64,000 nt of DNA from Pseudomonas guariconensis (GCF_024127895.1 NZ_JAMYBK010000003.1:248001-312000), one strand, 5' to 3'; shown: positions 8,450 to 17,634, counted from the first letter of the stretch. Program-made: numbers and translations. The notes: generated by a model not told the origin, from the sequence alone.

Positions 8450-9496
8450 ATGACCGTATTCAAGCCAATCGAAACCTACGCCGACGCCGGCGGCGAGCAC
8501 ACCTACAGCAACAGCCGCGAGGCGGTGCTGCGCCTGCCCTTCCCGTACCCGGAAGACCAGTACATGTACTCGATGAACGTCGAACCCCATGTGCCCTTCG
8601 GCAACGGTGCCCTGCGCGCCCAGTTCGACATCGACGAGCACTACATCTCCGAGTGCCACCACCGTGCGCAGACCCTCGACAGCCAGCCGGGCGTGCACTA
8701 CGCCGCCCTGCCGCACATGATGGAAGCCCAGTGGGACCTGCTGGAATTGCTGATGGAGTCCTACTCCCGCGACTTCCCCGAGCATTTCACCCTGGAGAAG
8801 AAAGGCAGCCAGTGGCGCTGGATCAACCGCCCGCTGCAGATCGACGACACCTTCACCTTCGGCGATGCCAGCACCTTGCCGATGGAGCCGATGGAGTACA
8901 TCACCCGCCAGGCCCAAGGCGAGTTCATCCTGCTCGAAGAGCGTGACGAGACCCTGGTGATGGGCGCCGGCATGGCCACCCAGCGTGCGGATTACTCGCT
9001 GCGCTTCAACCTCGGCATGAGCTTCATGGAGTTCCACGGCCCGGTACCCAAGCTGCACGAGATGGGTATCCTGCAGCGCGCCCTGAAGTTCCTGCTGCGC
9101 CTGCGTCCGGGGCACCCGGTGCGCCGCACCAACTGGTCGATCACCGTCAACCCGCGCCTGGAAACCTCCGCCGAGACCCTGCCGAACTGGGCGCCCGACC
9201 GCACCATCGTCACCCCGGAGAACGCCGGCGAACTGGTCAACCTGCGCATCGAGCTGCAGCCCCTGCACCGCCTGCCGCGCAGCAATGCGGTGCTGTTCCC
9301 GGTGCGGACCTACCTGGTCAGCCTCAAGCAACTGGCCGAGTTCGCCCCGCAGTGGGCCAAGCGCATGCACCGGGTGATCCGCGACCTGGACCAGGAGCTG
9401 GTCGACTACAAGGGTTTCACCCGCTACCGCGACGCCATGGTCGCCTGGCTGTCGCAATACGATGACGGCACTCCGGTCGACGAGAACCTGCAGTAG
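8450..9496 (+). CDS. Haem-dependent oxidative N-demethylase (DUF3445/HODM family)
   Basis: 348 residues. It matches in size and sequence character the HODM alpha-like family: N-terminal LRLPFPYPEDQYMYSMNVEP, a middle part ending in RADYSLRFNLGM, then FLLRLRPGHPVRRTNWSI with conserved Arg residues. Family members use a PAS-like haem domain to remove a methyl group from secondary or tertiary amines with O2, giving an amine and formaldehyde. The start is ATG 8450, 17 bp after the reductase stop. An AACAACAA motif at 8441-8448, directly before the start codon, fits a Crc/Hfq binding site. Dimethylamine is the known substrate of the best-studied relative; the substrate here is unknown. Confidence 0.82.
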   Translation: MTVFKPIETYADAGGEHTYSNSREAVLRLPFPYPEDQYMYSMNVEPHVPFGNGALRAQFDIDEHYISECHHRAQTLDSQPGVHYAALPHMMEAQWDLLELLMESYSRDFPEHFTLEKKGSQWRWINRPLQIDDTFTFGDASTLPMEPMEYITRQAQGEFILLEERDETLVMGAGMATQRADYSLRFNLGMSFMEFHGPVPKLHEMGILQRALKFLLRLRPGHPVRRTNWSITVNPRLETSAETLPNWAPDRTIVTPENAGELVNLRIELQPLHRLPRSNAVLFPVRTYLVSLKQLAEFAPQWAKRMHRVIRDLDQELVDYKGFTRYRDAMVAWLSQYDDGTPVDENLQ

Positions 9497-9508
9497 TTCC
9501 ACCCCACA

Positions 9509-9528
9509 GCGCGCCGCTACCGGCGCGC
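9509..9528 (+). terminator. Perfect 8-bp hairpin after the N-demethylase gene
   Basis: GCGCGCCG-CTAC-CGGCGCGC lies 13 bp after the stop codon and is followed by a pyrimidine run TTCCTTCCTT. It probably ends the dmm operon or weakens read-through into the MFS gene. Confidence 0.65.
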
Positions 9529-9565
9529 TTCCTTCCTTGATGTGCTTGCCTCCCAGGGTTCACCC

Positions 9566-10774
9566 ATGAAAACAACAATACGCAATGTCTTGCCCGAGAG
9601 CTGGAGCCTGGTGTTCTCCGCCGCAGGTTCGGCCTATGGTGTCGGCCTGCTCGGCCTGTGGGCCTTGCCCTTCCTGATCAGCGCCATCATCAACGACCTG
9701 CAGCTCAACGAGGCCCAGGCCGGGCTGTTGATGTCCGCGGAGTTCGGCTTCACCATGCTCGCCTCGCTGCTGGTCGCGCCCTTCATGGGGCGTGCGCCAC
9801 GGCGCACCCTGGCCCTGCTCGGGACCTTGCTGGCCATCGCCGCCAACCTGGTCAGCGCCCACATCGAGAGCATCCAGGCCCTGGCCGCGGTACGCTGCAT
9901 CGCTGGCCTCGGCGCGGGCCTGGCCCTGGCCTGCGGCAACGCCGCGGTGTCCAGCGCGCGGCATCCGGACCGCATCGCCGGGCACATGAACGTGCTGTCG
10001 GTGCTGCTGATGATCGTGGTGATGCTGGGTTATGCCAAGGTCATGGCGCTGTTCGGCCTCTCGGGGCTGTACTACGCGATGGCCGCGACCATGGCGGTGA
10101 TGCTCCCGGCCATTGCGGCGATGGAGCAGCGTGCAGCGACCGTCGCCCCCGCGCCGGCGGCCCCTGGGGCGAGCAAAGGTTCGGGCAACATCCTGCTGAG
10201 CCTGCCGGCGATCTGCATGATGCTGGCGATGTTCGTGTTCCAGGCCCGCGACACCATGGGCTGGGCCTTCGTCGAGCGTATCGGCACCCTGGTCGGCTAC
10301 AGTGGCGACGAACTGGGCGTGTTGCTGTCGGTCCAGTCCGTGGTCGGCCTGATCGGCCCGCTGATCGCGGCGATGGTCGGCAAGCGCTTCGGCATGAGCA
10401 CCCCGGTGATCCTGGCCATCCTCCTGACCGGCGGCACCAGCCTGAGCTACGTGCTGGGCGAGCACTCCAAGGCCCTGTACACGGCGGGCGTGATGACCAT
10501 CTGCGTCACCTACTTCTACGCCCTGAGCTACCTCACCGGCCTGGCGGCGGCGCTGGACCGCGAAGGCCGCGTCGTGGCGGCGGCCAGCAGCTTCCTGAGC
10601 CTGGGGCTGGCGGTGGGGCCGGCGATTTCCGGCGGGCTGATTTCCCTGGGTGGTTTCACCCTGGCGGCCTGGGGGATTGGCGTCACCGTGGTGCTGACCT
10701 TGCTGCTGGTGACCGTGCCGTTGGCCAGCATTCGCCGCGAGCATACGGCCTACACGCCAGTCGCGGCGCTCTAG
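9566..10774 (+). CDS. MFS transporter
   Basis: About 402 residues, nearly all hydrophobic, with 12 predicted membrane segments. A weakly conserved MFS motif follows segment 2 (APFMGRAPRRTL) and a central loop rich in Ala/Pro lies near residue 200. The nearest type is the YbfB/CynX-like uptake or efflux carriers; the substrate cannot be read from sequence. It follows the dmm genes in the same direction after a hairpin, so an amine or its product is a reasonable cargo (inference). ATG 9566 was chosen; a GTG at 9542 is in frame but adds a hydrophilic, unconserved stretch. Confidence 0.75.
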   Translation: MKTTIRNVLPESWSLVFSAAGSAYGVGLLGLWALPFLISAIINDLQLNEAQAGLLMSAEFGFTMLASLLVAPFMGRAPRRTLALLGTLLAIAANLVSAHIESIQALAAVRCIAGLGAGLALACGNAAVSSARHPDRIAGHMNVLSVLLMIVVMLGYAKVMALFGLSGLYYAMAATMAVMLPAIAAMEQRAATVAPAPAAPGASKGSGNILLSLPAICMMLAMFVFQARDTMGWAFVERIGTLVGYSGDELGVLLSVQSVVGLIGPLIAAMVGKRFGMSTPVILAILLTGGTSLSYVLGEHSKALYTAGVMTICVTYFYALSYLTGLAAALDREGRVVAAASSFLSLGLAVGPAISGGLISLGGFTLAAWGIGVTVVLTLLLVTVPLASIRREHTAYTPVAAL

Positions 10775-10786
10775 CCAGCGGGCATC

Positions 10787-10810
10787 GGCCCTTGTCCTCG
10801 GATAAGGGCC
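10787..10810. terminator. Terminator between convergent MFS and glycerate kinase genes
   Basis: GGCCCTT-(10 nt)-AAGGGCC forms a 7-bp stem 13 bp after the MFS stop. It lies between convergent genes and could serve both directions. Confidence 0.55.
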
Positions 10811-10879
10811 ATTGATCTGACAGAACACCGGTGGTGTCAGGACCGGTCTATTCGCCGCGGACCGAACCCAGCAACCAAC

Positions 10880-12022
10880 TCAACGCCCCCGCCCAGCCAC
10901 CTGCCACAGTCGGGCGATATCCCGGGCGCGTGCCTCGAGCAAATCCCCGGCTTCGGCACAGGCCTGCTCCAGGCTCATCGGCCCGCTGGCCAACGCGAAG
11001 GCGGCATCGACACCGTGGTCATAGAGCTGCTGGTAACCCGCCCCAAGCGTACCGGCGAGCACCACCACCGGCACGCCATGACACTTGGCGACCCGCGCCA
11101 CACCCATGGGCGTCTTGCCGCGCAGGGTCTGGGCATCGAAACGCCCTTCGCCGGTGATCACCAGGTCGGCGTCCCGCACCAGGGCATCGAGGCCCACCAG
11201 CTCGGCCACCACCTCGACCCCAGGGCGAAAGCGCGCGCCCATGAACGCCTTGGCGGCGAAGCCCATGCCGCCCGCCGCGCCACAACCAGGGAAATCGCGC
11301 ACGTCTTCGCCCAGCAGGCGGGCGCAATGGTCGGCGAAATGGCCCAAGGCCCGGTCCAGGGCCTGCACCTGCGCGGGGCTGGCCCCCTTCTGCGGGCCGA
11401 ACACCGCCGAAGCGCCATGGGGGCCGCACAAGGGGTTGTCGACATCGGCCGCCACCTCCACCTGCACCTCGGCCAGGCGAGGGTCGAGGCCGCTGGCGTC
11501 GAGGCGCGCCAGCCTTTCCAGGGCCAGGCCACCCTCCTCCAGCGGCTGCCCGTCGACGTCCAGCAGGCGCAAGCCCAGGGCGCGCAGCATGCCGGCACCG
11601 CCATCGTTGGTAGCACTGCCGCCGATGGCCAGGACGATGCGCTGCGCGCCGGCCGCCAAGGCGGCGGCGACCAGCTCGCCGGTGCCCCAGGTGCTGCTGC
11701 GGCAGGCATCGCGCTGGCCGAGCGGAACCCGTTGCAGGCCGCTGGCCTGGGCCATCTCGATGATCGCCGTGCGGCTCTCAGGCAGCCAGCCCCAGCCGGC
11801 ATCCACGGCCTGCCCCAACGGCCCGCGTACCACCTGGTGGCGCAACTGGCCATGGCTGGCGGCCAGGATCGCCTCCATGGTGCCCTCGCCGCCGTCGGCC
11901 ATCGGGCATTCGACCAGTTGCGCACCCGGCCAGACCTCGGCCAGGCCTTTGCCGATGGCCCGGGCGACACCGGCGGCATCGAGGCTGTCCTTGAACGAAT
12001 CGGGGGCGATGACGACTTTCAT
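10880..12022 (-). CDS. glxK: Glycerate 2-kinase (GarK/GlxK family)
   Basis: 380 residues, the usual family length. The N-terminus MKVVIAPDSFKDSLDA is the hallmark of the family. It is followed by MADGGEGTMEAI, AIGGSATNDGGAGML and, near the C-terminus, LVITGEGRFDAQTLRGKTP with the nucleotide-binding GEG and the Asp used in catalysis. It phosphorylates glycerate for entry into glycolysis. The start ATG 12022 follows AGGAG at good spacing. The CdaR-like regulator is encoded 168 bp upstream in the same direction, a pairing seen in glycerate and glucarate utilisation loci. Confidence 0.93.
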   Translation of the reverse strand: MKVVIAPDSFKDSLDAAGVARAIGKGLAEVWPGAQLVECPMADGGEGTMEAILAASHGQLRHQVVRGPLGQAVDAGWGWLPESRTAIIEMAQASGLQRVPLGQRDACRSSTWGTGELVAAALAAGAQRIVLAIGGSATNDGGAGMLRALGLRLLDVDGQPLEEGGLALERLARLDASGLDPRLAEVQVEVAADVDNPLCGPHGASAVFGPQKGASPAQVQALDRALGHFADHCARLLGEDVRDFPGCGAAGGMGFAAKAFMGARFRPGVEVVAELVGLDALVRDADLVITGEGRFDAQTLRGKTPMGVARVAKCHGVPVVVLAGTLGAGYQQLYDHGVDAAFALASGPMSLEQACAEAGDLLEARARDIARLWQVAGRGR

Positions 12023-12190
12023 GGGGATTCTCCTGATCCAGATGACCCGCATGCTGACAGCTGCGCGGCGATGCGGCCTCGGTCGGATGCACAAAGACGC
12101 GACGGCATTGTTTGGGCAAATGCCTTTGCACCGCGCAGGCCGCTTCGCGGCGGTTCAGCGCGCATGGCATGGGCCAACCCTGCCAACACC

Positions 12191-13288
12191 TCACTGCGCC
12201 GGCAGCAACTGCAACCCCAGGTAAAGGCTCAGCAAACCTTCCAGCCGCAAAGGGTCCACCTCCGCCACTTCGGCGATCCGCTCCAGCCGATACCTCAGGC
12301 TGTTGCGGTGGATCCCCAGGGCATCGGCGCACGCCTGGCTCTGCCCATCATGGGCGCACCAGGCACGCAGGGTAGCCAGCAGTTGCCCGCTGGCATCCTT
12401 GGCGCGGATGCGCTGCAGCGGCTCGAGCAATTCATCCAGGGCATCGTCGTTGCGATGTCGCCAGAGCAATGTCGGCAATCGGTAGCGGGCAAGGCTCAGC
12501 AGGCGTTCGCCCGGCACCACCTCGCGGCCGTAGGCCAGCAGGTCGCGTACCCGCCGGTACCCCCGGCGCAACTGCTCAAGGCTCTGCGCCGGGTTGCCCA
12601 AGGCCAGGCGCTGCACCTGCCAGCCATGGCGCTGCAGGCGCTCCAGCAGGCGCGGCTCGTCCAGCGCCACGGCCGCCGGGCGGCACCACAACAGCGACTG
12701 CCGCGCAGGGCTCACGCACCAGCTGTCGGGGTAGCGGCTCATCAACCAGCCGGACAGCGCCTCGGCCGACGACCCGGCGTCGAGTTCGAACAGGCATGGC
12801 ACCCGCGCCAACTGCGGCTTGAGGCCCAATTGCCGGGCTTCGTCGAGCAAGCGCGGGGAGTCGCCGCTGCCGCCGAGCAGCAGGGCCAGCAGGTCGTCGC
12901 AGCGCTGGCGCCGCCACTGCTGTTCCACCTGCAGGTGACGCTGGGCCAGAAGCATCTCGGCGGTCATGCGCACCAGTTCGCCATAGGTGCGCAATTGCTG
13001 CGGGTCGCCCGTCAGGCCCAGCACGCCGATCAGCCGGTCATCGAGCATCAGCGGCAGGTTGACGCCCGGCTGCACGCCCTTGAGGCACTTGGCCGCCTCG
13101 GCGTCCAGCTCGACGATCCGGCCGTTGGCCAGCACCAGTTGCGCGCCCTCGTGGCGGGTATTGATGCGCTCCGGCTCGCCGCTGCCCAGGATCAAGCCCT
13201 GGCTGTCCATGACGTTGACATTGCACGGCAGGATGGCCATCGCCCGATCGACGATGTCCTGCGCCAGGTCGTGGTCCAGTTCGAACAT
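12191..13288 (-). CDS. CdaR-like sugar-diacid/glycerate regulator
   Basis: 365 residues. The N-terminal diacid-recognition domain begins MFELDHDLAQDIVDRAMAIL and includes a PGVNLPLMLDDRLIGVLGLTG-type segment. A GGDEF-like middle part follows. The C-terminal PucR-type helix-turn-helix reads ADALGIHRNSLRYRLERI. CdaR proteins activate genes for glucarate, galactarate and glycerate use in response to those acids. The start ATG 13288 has AAGGA upstream; the frame is open further upstream but without a ribosome site. It lies between glxK and a divergent MFS gene, which fits control of both. Confidence 0.88.
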   Translation of the reverse strand: MFELDHDLAQDIVDRAMAILPCNVNVMDSQGLILGSGEPERINTRHEGAQLVLANGRIVELDAEAAKCLKGVQPGVNLPLMLDDRLIGVLGLTGDPQQLRTYGELVRMTAEMLLAQRHLQVEQQWRRQRCDDLLALLLGGSGDSPRLLDEARQLGLKPQLARVPCLFELDAGSSAEALSGWLMSRYPDSWCVSPARQSLLWCRPAAVALDEPRLLERLQRHGWQVQRLALGNPAQSLEQLRRGYRRVRDLLAYGREVVPGERLLSLARYRLPTLLWRHRNDDALDELLEPLQRIRAKDASGQLLATLRAWCAHDGQSQACADALGIHRNSLRYRLERIAEVAEVDPLRLEGLLSLYLGLQLLPAQ

Positions 13289-13446
13289 TCCAGGGTCCTT
13301 GCGGTGGTAGGCTTTGGTCCGCGGCACAGCAGCCCGTGCCCACGGCTGTGCAAAAGCACAAAGACAGCCGTGCCGCGCTCGCCGAGACTCGTCAGGGCCG
13401 GCGCCGCACACGGCACGGCGACAACCATAACAAAGAGATTCCGATC

Positions 13447-14775
13447 ATGGCACACAGCCCTGCCCCTGACCAAGGCAAAGACCTCAGCCGCGACGCGCTG
13501 TACCGGCGCATCACCCTGCGGCTGATCCCGTTCATCTTCATCTGCTACCTGTTCAACTACCTGGACCGCGTCAACGTCGGCTTCGCCAAGCTGCAGATGC
13601 TCGACGCCCTGCAGTTCAGCGAAACCGTCTACGGCCTTGGCGCCGGTATCTTCTTCATCGGCTACGTGCTGTGCGGCCTGCCCAGCAACCTGGCACTCAA
13701 CCGCTTCGGCCCGCGCCGCTGGATCGCGGTGATGATGATCGCCTGGGGCAGCCTGTCGACCTGCCTGCTGTTCGTCACCACACCCATGGAGTTCTATGTG
13801 CTGCGCCTGCTCACCGGCGCGGCGGAAGCCGGCTTCTTCCCCGGCGTGGTGCTGTACCTCTCGCGCTGGTTCCCGGCGGACCGCCGTGGCCGGATCATGG
13901 CCTTGTTCATGTCGGCGATCCCGGTCTCGGGCCTGCTCGGCGGGCCGTTCTCCGGCTGGATCCTCGAGCACTTCGCCGCCGGCCAGCATGGCCTGGCCGG
14001 CTGGCAGTGGATGTTCCTGATCCAGGGCCTGCCCACCGTCGCCCTGGGCATCCTCGCGGTGCTGCTGCTCAGCGACGGCTACCAGAAGGCCGCCTGGCTG
14101 AGCCCCGCCGAGCGCCAGGTGATCGAGGCCGACCTCAAGGCCGACGCCGCCACCAAGCCCACCACCCACAGCGACAGCGTGCTGGCCGTACTGACCAACC
14201 CGCTGATCTGGACCTTCGGCTTCGTCTACTTCTGCATCCAGAGCGGCGTGTACGCCATCAACTTCTGGCTGCCGTCGATCATCAAGAACCTGGGCTTCGA
14301 CAATCCCTTGCTGATCGGCTGGCTGAGCGCCATCCCGTACCTGCTGGCCGGGGTGTTCATGATCGTCGTCGGGCGCTCGGCGGACCTGCGCAACGAGCGG
14401 CGCTGGCACCTCGTCGTGCCGATGCTGATGGGCGCCGTCGGCCTGCTGATCGCGGTGAACTTCGCGCAGAACCCGACCATCGCCCTGCTCGGCCTGTCGA
14501 TCGCCACCATGGGCGCCCTCACCGGCCTGCCGATGTTCTGGCCGATGCCCACCGCCCTGCTCAGCGCCAGCGCCGCCGTGGCGGGCCTGGCGATCATCAA
14601 CTCGGTCGGGCAGATGGCCGGTTTCCTCAGCCCGTACCTGGTCGGCTTCATCAAGGACCAGACCGGTTCGACCGATGCCGCGCTGTATTCGCTGGCGGCG
14701 CTGATCGTGCTCGGCAGCCTGGTCGCTCTGCGGGTATCCCGGGCTGGAGCGCTGGCGGCCGCGCGGGCCAGTTGA
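13447..14775 (+). CDS. MFS organic-anion transporter (anion:cation symporter family)
   Basis: 442 residues. The N-terminus ends in a first membrane segment IPFIFICYLFNYLDRVNVGFA, shortened here as IFICYLFNYLDRVNVG, the signature of the ACS family (D-galactonate, glucarate, tartrate and phthalate carriers). Twelve membrane segments can be traced, with RGRIMALFMSAIPVSGLLG after segment 4. It is divergent from the CdaR-like gene and close to glxK, so the likely cargo is glycerate, hydroxypyruvate, tartrate or a sugar diacid. ATG 13447 was taken; an earlier in-frame start at 13336 would overlap the regulator's promoter and has no ribosome site. Confidence 0.85.
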   Translation: MAHSPAPDQGKDLSRDALYRRITLRLIPFIFICYLFNYLDRVNVGFAKLQMLDALQFSETVYGLGAGIFFIGYVLCGLPSNLALNRFGPRRWIAVMMIAWGSLSTCLLFVTTPMEFYVLRLLTGAAEAGFFPGVVLYLSRWFPADRRGRIMALFMSAIPVSGLLGGPFSGWILEHFAAGQHGLAGWQWMFLIQGLPTVALGILAVLLLSDGYQKAAWLSPAERQVIEADLKADAATKPTTHSDSVLAVLTNPLIWTFGFVYFCIQSGVYAINFWLPSIIKNLGFDNPLLIGWLSAIPYLLAGVFMIVVGRSADLRNERRWHLVVPMLMGAVGLLIAVNFAQNPTIALLGLSIATMGALTGLPMFWPMPTALLSASAAVAGLAIINSVGQMAGFLSPYLVGFIKDQTGSTDAALYSLAALIVLGSLVALRVSRAGALAAARAS

Positions 14776-14812
14776 TCCGCGAGGAGGGACTGCCAAGACT
14801 TGCAGCCGCCAT

Positions 14813-14835
14813 TTGGGGCCGCTTCGCGGCCCCAA
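14813..14835 (+). terminator. Perfect GGGGCCGC-type terminator after the MFS gene
   Basis: TTGGGGCCGC-TTC-GCGGCCCCAA has a 10-bp stem and a 3-nt loop, 38 bp after the MFS stop. It is one of a set of near-identical hairpins in this window. Confidence 0.75.
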
Positions 14836-14944
14836 GCACCAGAGCTACCGCTTGACCGAGGGCTCGCCTCCGATCGTCAGATCATTGCATCGCTGCACCG
14901 CCAAAGGCGTCAAATGAAGCTGAACGGTCCTATGGAGAGCTCCC

Positions 14945-16477
14945 ATGACCCAGCACGCCGTGGCACGCCTCGAACAACTCGACGAACACCACCCCCTGCG
15001 CGTCCAGGCCGGCAGCGAGGAAGTCATCCTGGTCCGCCGGGGTGACCTGGTGCACGCCTACCAGGCCAACTGCCCCCACGCTGGCGCGCCCCTGGAAGAA
15101 GGCGCCGTATGCGGCGGCCTGCTGGTCTGCCCCTGGCACAAGGCCGCCTTCGGCCTCGACGAGGGCGCGGTCTGCGAGCCGCCGGCCCTGACGGGCCTGC
15201 GCCGCTACCCGACCCAAGTGAAGGACGGCGAGGTCTGGGTCGACGACCAGCCCTGCCCCGCGAGCGAACCACCCCGCCACAGCGATGCCCGCTGCTTCGT
15301 GGTGATCGGCGCCGGCGCCGCAGGCTCGGCGGCGGTGGCCACCCTGCTGGACCACGGTTTCGGCGGCCGCCTGGTGTGGGTCGACCAGGAGCAACGGCCG
15401 GCCTACGACCGCACCGCCCTGAGCAAGTTCGTCATCGCCGGGCAGATGCCAGCCGATGAGGTGCCCGCGCTACTGGAGCCCGACGACCTGCACCGCGGCC
15501 AGCTACAACGCCTGCATGGCAAGGTGCGCGTGCTGGACACCGAGAAGCGCGAGGTCATCCTGGCCGACGGCCAGCGCCTGGCCTACGACGCCGCCCTGCT
15601 GGCCACCGGCGGCAAGCCCCGGCGCCCCGACCTGCCCGGCGTACAATTGCCCGGCATCTACGTACTGCGTTCCCGAGAAGACGCCGCGCACCTGCTCGAT
15701 GCCGCCGAGCCGGGCCAGCCGGTGGTGATCGTCGGCGATGGTTTCATCGGCCTGGAGGCCGCCTCGGCGCTGCGCAAGTACGGCCTGCAGGTGCATGTGG
15801 TGACCCGTCACGAGATCCCCTTGGCCCGGCAGCTCGGCGAACGCATCGGCCGCACCCTGCGGGAACTGCACGAGCGCAAGGGCGTGGTGTTCCATGGCCC
15901 CACCGAGGTGGAACGCTTCGAAGGCCAGGACAAGATCGAAGCCGTGCAACTGGCCAACGGCGAGCGCCTGGAAACATCGCTGGTATTGCTCGGCACCGGC
16001 GTGCGGCCCGCCACATCGTTCGTCCAGGGCCTGCGCCTGGCCGAGGACCAGTCCTTGCAGGTCGACGCCCAGATGCACGCAGCCGAAGGCCTGTGGGCTG
16101 CCGGCGACATCGCCACCTTCCCCCTCGCCGGCCATCCAGTGCGCATCGAGCACTGGCGCCTGGCCCAGCAGCAAGGCGTGATCGCCGCCGCCAACATGCT
16201 CGGCGAACAGCGCCGCTACGACGATGTGCCCTTCTTCTGGACCTACCAGCACGGGCGCACCTATGAGGTGCTCGGGCATGGCCAGGGCTGGAACCGCATC
16301 GAGTACGTGGGCGAACCGGAGAAAGGCGACTTCATCGCCCTGCAGTGCCTCGACGACCAGGTCGAGGCGGTGATCGCCAAGGGCCACTCGCGGGCCATGG
16401 CGGTGCTGTCGCAGCGGATGAAAAGCCCGTTGAGCAGCCGGGAGGCGCGGGAGTTGATCGATACCTGGCCGGACTGA
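14945..16477 (+). CDS. Rieske [2Fe-2S] plus FAD-dependent pyridine-nucleotide oxidoreductase (AIFM3-like)
   Basis: 510 residues. Residues 1-100 form a Rieske domain with ligands in CPHAGAPLEEG and CPWHKAAF. Residues 115-400 form a two-dinucleotide-binding flavoprotein: FAD loop VIGAGAAGSAAVATLL, a second loop VVIVGDGFIGLEAASAL, and a late GLWAAGDIATF motif. A small reductase C-terminal domain follows. The fused arrangement resembles apoptosis-inducing-factor-like reductases and stand-alone ferredoxin reductases of oxygenases. No oxygenase lies beside it, so the electron acceptor is unknown. The aldo-keto reductase gene follows after about 90 bp in the same direction. Confidence 0.85.
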   Translation: MTQHAVARLEQLDEHHPLRVQAGSEEVILVRRGDLVHAYQANCPHAGAPLEEGAVCGGLLVCPWHKAAFGLDEGAVCEPPALTGLRRYPTQVKDGEVWVDDQPCPASEPPRHSDARCFVVIGAGAAGSAAVATLLDHGFGGRLVWVDQEQRPAYDRTALSKFVIAGQMPADEVPALLEPDDLHRGQLQRLHGKVRVLDTEKREVILADGQRLAYDAALLATGGKPRRPDLPGVQLPGIYVLRSREDAAHLLDAAEPGQPVVIVGDGFIGLEAASALRKYGLQVHVVTRHEIPLARQLGERIGRTLRELHERKGVVFHGPTEVERFEGQDKIEAVQLANGERLETSLVLLGTGVRPATSFVQGLRLAEDQSLQVDAQMHAAEGLWAAGDIATFPLAGHPVRIEHWRLAQQQGVIAAANMLGEQRRYDDVPFFWTYQHGRTYEVLGHGQGWNRIEYVGEPEKGDFIALQCLDDQVEAVIAKGHSRAMAVLSQRMKSPLSSREARELIDTWPD

Positions 16478-16570
16478 GGCCGCCTGGCTCACCGTCACAC
16501 GCCCTTTCAAACCGTGGGGGACCTGTGTAAAACAGTCCAGATCCCTCACGGCAAGAAAAGGACCCTCTCC

Positions 16571-17581
16571 ATGATCTACCGCCCCCTCGGCCAAAGTGGC
16601 CTCCAGGTCTCGGCCCTCACCCTCGGCAGCATGATGTTCGGCGAGCAGACCAGCACCGAGGACGCCCTGCGCATCATCGACAAGGCCTGGGACCAGGGCA
16701 TCAACTTCATCGACACCGCCGACGTATACAACGGTGGCCGCTCCGAGGAGATCGTCGGCGAGGCGGTGGCCCGTCACCGCCAGGACTGGATCGTGGCGTC
16801 CAAGGCCGGCTATGGCCCGGTGGAAGGGATACCCAACCGCAGCGGCCTTTCGCGCAAGCACCTGTTCAACGCCATCGAGGCGTCGTTGACACGCATGGGC
16901 CTGGACTACCTGGACATCTACTACCTGCACCGCGAAGACCACAAGGTGCCGCTGGAGGAAACCGTGCGGGCCATGGGCGACTTGCTGCAGCAAGGCAAGA
17001 TCCGCTATTGGGGCGTGTCCAACTTCCGGGGCTGGCGCATCGCCGAACTGTGCAACCTGGCCGAGCGCCTGGGCGTGGCCAAGCCGGTGGTGAGCCAGCC
17101 GCTGTACAACATCGTCAACCGCCAGGCAGAACCAGAACAGTTGACCGCAGCCGCATACCACGGCCTCGGCGTGGTGCCGTTCAGCCCGTTGGCCCGCGGC
17201 GTGCTCAGCGGCAAGTACGCCCCCGGGGCGGTGCCGGACGCCAGCAGCCGCGCCGGCCGCCAGGACAAGCGCATCATGGAGGTGGAGTGGCGCCAGGAAT
17301 CGCTGGCCATCGCCCAGAAGATCCAGGCCTACACCCAGGCCAAGGGGGTTGGCATCGTCGAGTTCGCCATCGCCTGGGTGCTGAACAACCAACTGGTCAG
17401 CTCGGCCATCGTCGGGCCGCGTACCGAAGCGCAATGGAACACCTACGCAGGCGCGCTGGACGTGGCGATCACCGCCGAGGACGAGGCCTTCATCGATTCG
17501 CTGGTGACGCCGGGGCATGCCTCCACGCCAGGTTTCAACGACGTGGCGCATTTCGTGACAGGGCGACTGCCGCGCCAGTGA
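16571..17581 (+). CDS. Aldo/keto reductase
   Basis: 336 residues with the AKR TIM-barrel landmarks: start MIYRPLGQSGLQVS, catalytic Asp/Tyr in FIDTADVYNGGRSEE, catalytic Lys in VASKAGYG, His in YLHRED, and the cofactor-binding end IVGPRTEAQWN. The closest group is the Kv-beta/YghZ-like set of NADPH-dependent reductases with broad carbonyl substrates. ATG 16571 is preferred over an upstream in-frame start at 16514, which adds a tail not seen in the family. Its role beside the Rieske reductase is not evident. Confidence 0.88.
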   Translation: MIYRPLGQSGLQVSALTLGSMMFGEQTSTEDALRIIDKAWDQGINFIDTADVYNGGRSEEIVGEAVARHRQDWIVASKAGYGPVEGIPNRSGLSRKHLFNAIEASLTRMGLDYLDIYYLHREDHKVPLEETVRAMGDLLQQGKIRYWGVSNFRGWRIAELCNLAERLGVAKPVVSQPLYNIVNRQAEPEQLTAAAYHGLGVVPFSPLARGVLSGKYAPGAVPDASSRAGRQDKRIMEVEWRQESLAIAQKIQAYTQAKGVGIVEFAIAWVLNNQLVSSAIVGPRTEAQWNTYAGALDVAITAEDEAFIDSLVTPGHASTPGFNDVAHFVTGRLPRQ

Positions 17582-17588
17582 GTCGCTC

Positions 17589-17607
17589 GGGGCCGCGAAG
17601 CGGCCCC
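17589..17607. terminator. Bidirectional terminator between convergent genes
   Basis: GGGGCCGC-GAA-GCGGCCCC is a perfect 8-bp stem, 8 bp after the aldo/keto reductase stop and 28 bp after the TraX gene's stop on the other strand. Confidence 0.75.
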
Positions 17608-17634
17608 AACCTGGCATCGACCGATTGCAAGCGT

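Noticed and set aside
11015..13525. 836-codon open frame on the plus strand across glxK and the CdaR-like gene
   Set aside because: It lies antisense to two well-recognised proteins, and its composition (Gln/His/Ala/Arg) is that of a reverse-frame artefact.
13192..14835. 547-codon frame opposite the MFS gene
   Set aside because: It is antisense to a typical 12-segment transporter, has no ribosome site and no family match.
15503..17617. 704-codon frame opposite the Rieske reductase and aldo/keto reductase
   Set aside because: It spans two genes and an intergenic gap on the other strand with no protein-like features.
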